Assembly: GCF_023973825.1 (NCBI RefSeq)
Contig: NC_090127.1
Span: forward strand, 2,965,501-3,029,500
Direction of reading: 5' to 3'
Length of the DNA: 64,000 bases
Source of the DNA: Plasmodium brasilianum
Taxonomy: Eukaryota > Apicomplexa > Aconoidasida > Haemosporida > Plasmodiidae
Shown: piece by piece, positions 58,013 to 64,000 of the stretch
How the letters are laid out: each line of letters starts with the position of its first letter
Numbering within the stretch: position 1 is the stretch's first letter
Made by a program: the position numbers and the translations under genes
The notes under the pieces: generated by a model
Databases searched by the model: none
The model's input: only the letters and a program-made list of their open reading frames with translations
Told to the model about the DNA's origin: nothing

Positions 58013-59290
58013 TCAAACTCCACTTGTTACGTAGGTTGAAATCAGCGAGTACAAACGCTGAATGCCTTGGGAGTCGTACTGTGTGCTTATGCAAGGTATA
58101 ATTACAAAGGGGATGTTTTTCTCGGACAATATTTTCCTTACTTGGTCATTTTTGTGTTTTTCCCTAGTTAGTAAAACTTCATATTTTTTTTTTTTATCCT
58201 TTATTTTTAACTCGTTGTACAGTTTTATTAGAACGTTCAAAAAGGTGTGTAACTTTGAATCATGAGGAAAATATATATTTTTAAAATTTAATTCTTTCAA
58301 AAGATTATAACAGTTATGTCCCATGCATACAACATAATTATAATCACTTCCAAAGTTGTTATAAAAGGATTGCACTGTGCTATTACTCATGAGTGATACT
58401 ATACAGTTCTTCTTTTTTATTTTGATTTTCATTTTATTACTATGCACAATTTGTTTTGTATCATAACAATTTATTTTGGTGAGTTTTATTATATGATCAT
58501 CCTTTGCTTCTCCACTGATGGCGGTACTAATATCTTCAAAGTTGGACTGACTAATGGCAGATGAAACCCACACTATATTAGCATTAATACACTCCTTTTG
58601 ATTTTTAAAATATTTGCTCATCATTTCCATTTTTAATGTTGCAGAATTAGCTTTGCTAGGGGTAAAGACAATGTTCAGTTTTTTCACACTATTATTAATT
58701 TGGTTAAATGTGTCATAACTTATGTTGCATACATTTTGTTTTACTAAAGAAGGATAATGTTTATATATATTATTGAAGAAGCCTGTTTTATTTAAGTAGT
58801 TGTTTAATATTTCAATGCATGATTCACCAATTGATATAATTGGCACATTGAGTATTTCATCAATTATGCTATTTTTTCCATTATTACATAAAATTTGCAC
58901 ATTTTTATCATTTTTGTTTTTTGTTAAGTTATATATAAGTAATACTACCAGGAACCTATATATTCTAGCACCCTCTGGTGAAGTAATTAAAATGTATAAC
59001 TTTTTTCTTCTCATCCTTCCCTCTTGATCATTCTTTGTATACACTTTTTCCTCCCTTTGCGGACTCACCAATTTGCAACTGAAATTTCTGAACTGTTCAT
59101 AATATAGAAAATGTTTTTTTTTGTTTTTTTCTTTTTCTTCCTTTTCTTCTTTTTTTTTATTTTTTATGTTACACCGTTTGGGAAAAGAGGAAGACAGAAT
59201 TTTCAAAAATTTGTAGCTAGTTGAAGAAATGGGCAGGTAAAAAATAAAAAATAAAAAATAAAAAAAATACTTAAAGGGCGTTTTTTCCAT
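58013..59290 (-). CDS. UROS: Uroporphyrinogen-III synthase, apicoplast-type leader, circularly permuted
   Basis: Closes and inverts hydroxymethylbilane to uroporphyrinogen III in haem synthesis. 425 residues, one exon, ATG at 59290. The N-terminus is a bipartite apicoplast leader: a hydrophobic signal (YFFYFLFFIFYLPISS) then a Lys/Glu-rich transit region (to about residue 95). HemD motifs follow: LYILITSPEGARIYRF (98-113), PIISIGESCIEIL (150-162), LNIVFTPSKANSATL (205-219), IVSLMSNSTVQSFYNNF (297-313) and VVCMGHNCYNLLKELNF (320-336). The strand-helix unit that opens every ordinary HemD (TRPxxxA..L) is missing there. It appears instead at the C-terminus (YEVLLTREKHKNDQVRKILS, then IPFVIIPCIS, 370-402). 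The enzyme thus looks circularly permuted, which is feasible because the two ends of the fold share one domain. Function is from motifs and from the synteny I recall. Confidence 0.85.
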   Translation of the reverse strand: MEKTPFKYFFYFLFFIFYLPISSTSYKFLKILSSSFPKRCNIKNKKKEEKEEKEKNKKKHFLYYEQFRNFSCKLVSPQREEKVYTKNDQEGRMRRKKLYILITSPEGARIYRFLVVLLIYNLTKNKNDKNVQILCNNGKNSIIDEILNVPIISIGESCIEILNNYLNKTGFFNNIYKHYPSLVKQNVCNISYDTFNQINNSVKKLNIVFTPSKANSATLKMEMMSKYFKNQKECINANIVWVSSAISQSNFEDISTAISGEAKDDHIIKLTKINCYDTKQIVHSNKMKIKIKKKNCIVSLMSNSTVQSFYNNFGSDYNYVVCMGHNCYNLLKELNFKNIYFPHDSKLHTFLNVLIKLYNELKIKDKKKKYEVLLTREKHKNDQVRKILSEKNIPFVIIPCISTQYDSQGIQRLYSLISTYVTSGV

Positions 59291-59890
59291 TAGATTGTGA
59301 TAAGAGAGTTACAGATGAGGGAAGACGATGTGAGGTTCAACAAAGGGGGGAGTAACAGAGCAAACGGTTAAGTGACTATGCAATTAAACGGTTAAGAGAC
59401 AAATTGTACACGTGTGTGAAGTGTAGGGAGTATTATGACCAGGTCAGGTAAAACAGAGAAAAAAAAAAATATTTGATTTAAAAAAAAAAAAAAAAAAAAA
59501 ATCACGATATTATGGAAACATCATTTGTGCAAATATTTACCAAATTCATATGAAAAGTGCCCAGTGGAATGGTGTGTGGTGCACTGTAGTTTATTTACAA
59601 TTTTACAAAAATTTTGCTAATTATGCAGAGTGGTATATGAAATAGGGTATACAAAATATGGTTTAAGCAATGCGGTATACGTAACTTGTATCAGCGTTAT
59701 CTGATGTAACCACGTCATTCATTGCATGTATTGATATGCCTATAGGTAGGTAATTGCGTGTATTTATTGCTCATCTTTCATCCCTTTTTTTTTTTTTTTT
59801 TAATGTGTGTATATATGTAATACGCAAAAAATTGCACGTGAAGGGTCTATATTATCGGAATATTTTCAACTGCGTTTTCCGACGTAGTAG
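59291..59890. other. Tandem intergenic region, 600 bp
   Basis: Between the SAM-like gene end and the UROS start, both minus. AT-rich with poly(A) (59480-59500) and poly(T) (about 59785-59801) runs. No gene seen. Confidence 0.7.
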
Positions 59891-60913
59891 TTAACGCGGA
59901 TGGCATAGAAAAATATTTTGAAGACTACGCATTATGGGTTTCGGGGAACAGTGATAATTTGAAATGTTGATATTGTTTCTACGGTACATACTATCATTAT
60001 TATATAGGACCGTTTTTGCTTTAAGGTTCATATATTTATATGGTTGATAAGTAATTGTATTTAAATTGCTTGACCTTGGGGAGATTAGAGGGGAATAATT
60101 AATTTTTTTCATTTTTTCATAATTTTGTTGTGGTATACAAAGCTGTTCTGTTAAGTCAGTTTTTTTTCTTTTATTTAAAATAAATTCGTTAATTTTTTTA
60201 ATATAATCATCATTTTTTTGAATGAAAATTTTAAAATAATCGTGTATTTTTAAGAAAATTATTTTCATTCTGAACACATGCCCAGGTGCCCAAGTAACAT
60301 TATTAAAATGTTGAATTTTGGCTAAGTCTTGAGGAGTAATAGATAACACTGTTTCGAATGAGTCATATCCATAATTAAAAAAATGATTAATTATTTCTGA
60401 ATTTACTTTTAGCTGTCTAAAGAATTCAATTAATATTAATTTCTCTGCTAATAATGTTTTACATTGAAACCATAAATTTGCAAACAGTCCAATATATTTT
60501 GGAAAATTTTTGCATAATATATCCATAAGATTTATATATATATTGTCTGATTTATTTCGTTCCATCATATTATGTAAAATTTTAAAAAAAAATTTTAACT
60601 CCTCTTTATTAGCTTTTAGTGAAGGTAAATACATTTTTGAGTTAAAAAAGTTGTTATAATTTTCTCTATCATCTTTTTTTTTTTTCTTTTGTTTTTTTAT
60701 TCTTCTTTTTATACATTCCATATGTTCTTTTTTTCCATCCCCTTCAAGATTATTACAACGTATTTTTCCATTTGGACAATTCTCCTTATTTGTAATAGTT
60801 TGTTTATTATTTACGTCTTTACACTTGACATATACACTGTCCTCTTTAGCCTTCAAAAACGTTTCTGTAATGACTTTGTTCGGTTGATCTCCTTTTTCCT
60901 TCGTTATCTGCAT
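59891..60913 (-). CDS. Conserved protein with a SAM (sterile alpha motif)-like domain
   Basis: 340 residues, one exon, ATG at 60913 (MQITKEKGDQPNK). I do not recognise a named family. Residues 1-95 are Lys/Asn-rich and probably disordered. Residues about 96-160 are helical (KEELKFFFKILHNMMERN, then FPKYIGLFANLWFQC). Residues about 160-228 have a SAM pattern: FFRQLKVNSEIINHFFNYGY, then SFETVLSITPQDLAKIQHF, then a WAPGHVFRMKIIFLKI helix in the place of the usual GHRxKIL helix. SAM domains mediate protein-protein or RNA binding. The C-terminal 110 residues have no visible fold. The domain call rests on pattern only. Confidence 0.6.
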   Translation of the reverse strand: MQITKEKGDQPNKVITETFLKAKEDSVYVKCKDVNNKQTITNKENCPNGKIRCNNLEGDGKKEHMECIKRRIKKQKKKKKDDRENYNNFFNSKMYLPSLKANKEELKFFFKILHNMMERNKSDNIYINLMDILCKNFPKYIGLFANLWFQCKTLLAEKLILIEFFRQLKVNSEIINHFFNYGYDSFETVLSITPQDLAKIQHFNNVTWAPGHVFRMKIIFLKIHDYFKIFIQKNDDYIKKINEFILNKRKKTDLTEQLCIPQQNYEKMKKINYSPLISPRSSNLNTITYQPYKYMNLKAKTVLYNNDSMYRRNNINISNYHCSPKPIMRSLQNIFLCHPR

Positions 60914-61137
60914 CCTATCTGTGATATGTATATTTATGTTCTCCCCTTTCCCTTATTTGGTTTACTACTTTTTTTTTTTTTTTGTAGTGAAATACAAGCA
61001 AAAAAAAAAAAATAAATAAATAAAAAAAAAATAGTGCACGGGTAACTACCAAATTTGTTGAAAGCGCGGTAGCCTTAACCGCGTGTATTTAATGTCTTTG
61101 TTTTATTCTGTAATATTACTCTATTTTTTTGCTCTAT

Positions 61138-61340
61138 TTTATTAGTTCGTCTTATTAGTTCGTTTTATTATTTCGTTTTATTAGTTCGTTTTATTATTTC
61201 GTTTTATTAGTTCGTTTTATTATTTCGTTTTATTAGTTCGTTTTATTAGTTCGTTTTATTAGTTTGTTTTATTAGTTTGTTTTATTAGTTCGTTTTATTA
61301 GTTCGTTTTATTAGTTCGTTTTATTATATCGTTTTATTTT
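61138..61340. repeat. 13/14-bp repeat (ttagttcgtttta)n
   Basis: About 14 copies alternating ttagttcg, ttatttcg and ttagtttg forms, in intergenic DNA. Confidence 0.9.
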
Positions 61341-61570
61341 GTTTCATTTTATTATTTTGTTTTATTATTTCATTTTATTTTGTTTCATTTTATTTTGTTT
61401 CATTTTATTTTATATATATATATTTTTTTTTTTTTTTGCCGCCATTTCATACACACAAATATGAGTGACAACCAAATTAACTGAAAAAAAAAAAAAAAAA
61501 TTCTGACAGGATATAAAACCGAAAAAGACAAATTTTTATCGAATATCAAGTATCGAGTATATTTTTAAAA

Positions 61571-61974
61571 ATGAGTAAATTGGTTTAGAAACGTTTTTTA
61601 TGTATTGTTTGGAAGTTAAATTATATCTTTATTTCCTTTCCTTTTATTTTTTTTATTTTTATTTTATTTTTATTTTATTTTGTTTTATTTTGTTTTATTT
61701 TGTTTTATTTTGTTTTGTTTTGTTTTATTTTGTTTTATTTTGTTTTGTTTTGTTTTGTTTTGTTTTATTTTGTTTTATTTTGTTTTATTTTGTTTTATTT
61801 TGTTTTTATTTTTGGTTATAGACCACGCACTTCCGTCAATTTTTTCAAACTGTTCAATGAGTTATCCTCTGTCTGGACATCAAAATATTACGAAAAGTTT
61901 ACATATAACAAGAAACTTTGCGTGCAATGGCACTAGTATAATGAAACACATTTTTACGTTGCACTGGCATACAT
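61571..61974 (+). other. Candidate first two exons of a small unannotated gene
   Basis: A four-base first exon (ATGA, 61571-61574) with a GTAAAT donor could splice to 61822-61974 (after TTATAG), reading MNHALPSIFSNCSMSYPL and on to FTLHWHT with a strong GTAAGA donor at 61975. Phase agrees, and the third codon positions in this frame are AT-rich as in real genes. A second frame in the same segment (KLFNELSSVWTSKYYEKF) is also open. Later exon-like pieces near 62431-62500 (MPFKISFTKLVKTRT) and 62661-62704 (KCWFCFNRNYSFHR) might belong. No family is recognised. Confidence 0.25.
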
Positions 61975-62179
61975 GTAAGAATATAAGTGTACGTATGTGA
62001 GTACGTGCGTATGTATATACATATAGTTGTTAGGCTCCAATCACGCATACTTAAAAGAAGGCGGAAATTCTCCCTTCATGTAGAGATTTCTACAACGACT
62101 TAGATATAACCTATGTGTGAACAGTTTACTATACTAGCAAAAGTTTTTTCCTAATTCTTACATACAAAAGTATACTTCC

Positions 62180-62210
<31 letters not shown>

Positions 62211-62564
62211 GCTTTAATATTAAAATGTTACGATAAAAATTACTACATGCATTTTGTTTGATGTTTCGCTGAGTGAGATGCTGCTTAACGATATTGTTTT
62301 GTTTTAATTTATTTGTTTTGTGAATAGTGCATCAAGTAAACGTGCATGTCTATGTAAGCACACATATGTACTCTTTTTGTCTTAACCTAAAAATGTGGGG
62401 TAAAAACGTACTCACTTGTAAACGACCATAGCAGGCATGCCATTTAAAATTTCTTTTACAAAGCTTGTAAAAACAAGGACAATGTTGTCCATCATTTGTT
62501 AAGCGACGGGGAAGCACAAATATGCAAATGTACATACATATGTACATACATATGTATATACTAA

Positions 62565-62613
<49 letters not shown>

Positions 62614-63554
62614 TAGTAGGAGGATCTTATTGGCACTCACTTTATTCTGACCCTACAGGAAATGCTGGTTTTGTTTTAATCGAAATTATTCCTTTCATCG
62701 CTAGGGGTTGTAACATATTCTACAAATAACAACTGTGTTTAGTTACCTTTTTGTTATAGTAAATGTAAACAAGAAAAACAAAAAATAAACGATCGAAATT
62801 TTTTTTTTTTTTACTTTTTAAAAATACATACATTTGTGCAAAAAAATACAATTTATATGACTTGTTCATGAAAAAGGGGGAAGAAAAAAAAAAAAAACTA
62901 TGACAACTTGGGGATATATCTACAATTGGATTTGCTTTGCTTTTTCATAACATTTGTTTTCTGGTTAATAGTTTTTTAGCCTTTTTGCTTTTCTGTTTTT
63001 TCACTTTCTTTTTTTTTTTTTTGTTCCTTCCTTATTTTTTGCTTTTTTTTTTTTTTTTTTTTTCTTCTTTTTTGCTTCTTTTTTGCTTCTTTTTTGCTTC
63101 TTTTTTGCTTCTTTTTTGCTTCTTTTTTGCTTCTTTTTTGCTTCTTTTTTGCTTCTTTTTTGCTTTCATGTTTGTCAAGCTATGTATGCAAAACTCCTAA
63201 ACCTAGTAAACAGTTGAGAGCACTGTGGAACATGTACCAAGGAAAAAAAAAAATTATCTTCATGTGTAACTACATAACACGCTTGATAATTTTGCATATG
63301 ATATTGTTAACACATTAAAAATTGGTATATTGAATGTCCATTTAAATAAATCAAAAATGTGTATTAATAAATAAGTAAATGAGTAAGCTGTAAATGGAGG
63401 GGAAGGGGAAGGAGAATTATATAAGCTGTCTACAATATAACTGATGTTGAGTCCTTTTTTTTCAAAAAAAAAAAAAAATAATAAATAAAAATGCTCGCTG
63501 TCTTTTTAACTATAACATTAAAGTTAAGGGATAACTTGGGTAGTTTTTTCTTCT

Positions 63555-63682
63555 TTTTATTTCGTCATTTTGATTTCGTTATTTTGATTTCGTTATTTTG
63601 ATTTCGTTATTTTGATTTCGTTATTTTGATTTCGTTATTTTGATTTCGTTATTTTGATTTCGTTATTTTGATTTCGTTATTT
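63555..63682. repeat. 15-bp repeat (cgttattttgatttc-type)n
   Basis: About eight or nine copies immediately before the long poly(T) run. Confidence 0.9.
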
Positions 63683-63712
63683 TTATCTCATTTTTTCATC
63701 TTATTTTTTTAT

Positions 63713-63814
<102 letters not shown>

Positions 63815-64000
63815 CCCCTTTTTTTTCCTCTATTTTATAATACCGAAGAGTGCTTATTTCGTTGTTCATAACTTAAAATAGTGTATACATATCTATACAT
63901 TTATGTGCATAATATAAACATTGTTCTTGTTTTGTAACTATTGAAAATTTTCTCTTTTTCTAACAAAGTAAATGATGAAATATTTATTATTTTTCTTTTC

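Overview
This window is nuclear DNA from a malaria parasite (Plasmodium, Apicomplexa). It is very AT-rich, with long poly(A)/poly(T) runs, (TA)n and (TATG)n microsatellites in introns and intergenic DNA, short GT..AG introns, and proteins swollen by Asn/Ser/Lys low-complexity repeats. The gene set and order match what I recall of a P. falciparum chromosome 12 block (KIC4, MTIP, SRP receptor beta, PKB, FKBP35, a NAK-type kinase, uroporphyrinogen-III synthase). The sequence is not P. falciparum; a P. malariae- or P. ovale-like species is a guess that was not tested.

Layout. 1-5953 (-): a large Vps54-like GARP tether subunit that runs off the left edge. 6288-6932 (+): a candidate four-exon gene for a 50-residue protein. 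8550-14512 (+): a ten-exon gene with a VHS-like N-terminus and an adaptin-appendage C-terminus (KIC4-like, Kelch13 compartment). 17825-18442 (+): MTIP. 19987-21741 (-): an RlmI-like RNA methyltransferase. 23582-25450 (+): the splicing factor BUD13. 26832-27983 (+): a membrane-anchored FMN split-barrel-like protein. 30025-31643 (+): SRP receptor beta. 33739-36543 (-): protein kinase B/Akt. 38090-41105 (+): an FBXO9-type F-box protein. 41756-42984 (+): a SOSS-B/hSSB-like OB-fold protein. 43381-44326 (-): a STEEP1-like zinc protein joined to a DUF167-like domain. 45670-48074 (+): PIG-V. 49023-49937 (-): FKBP35. 55218-57542 (+): a NAK-family kinase. 58013-59290 (-): uroporphyrinogen-III synthase with an apicoplast-type leader. 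59891-60913 (-): a SAM-domain-like protein. 60914-64000 is mostly repeats, with one weak exon candidate.

These genes form no operon, but membrane traffic and secretion recur: Vps54 (endosome-to-Golgi), KIC4-like (endocytosis), SRP receptor beta (ER targeting), PIG-V (GPI anchors) and the NAK-type kinase (a family that acts on clathrin adaptors). MTIP is the gliding-motor light chain, PKB is a signalling kinase and UROS is a haem-pathway enzyme.

The most interesting points are: (i) the uroporphyrinogen-III synthase appears circularly permuted; (ii) three genes are broken by the same one-base deficit in long coding poly(A) tracts; (iii) a terminal exon downstream of the STEEP1-like gene adds a DUF167-like domain, as in plant homologues; (iv) the NAK-like kinase has Asp-Phe-Cys in place of DFG; (v) several small spliced genes may be unannotated; (vi) the left flank may differ from P. 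falciparum gene order.
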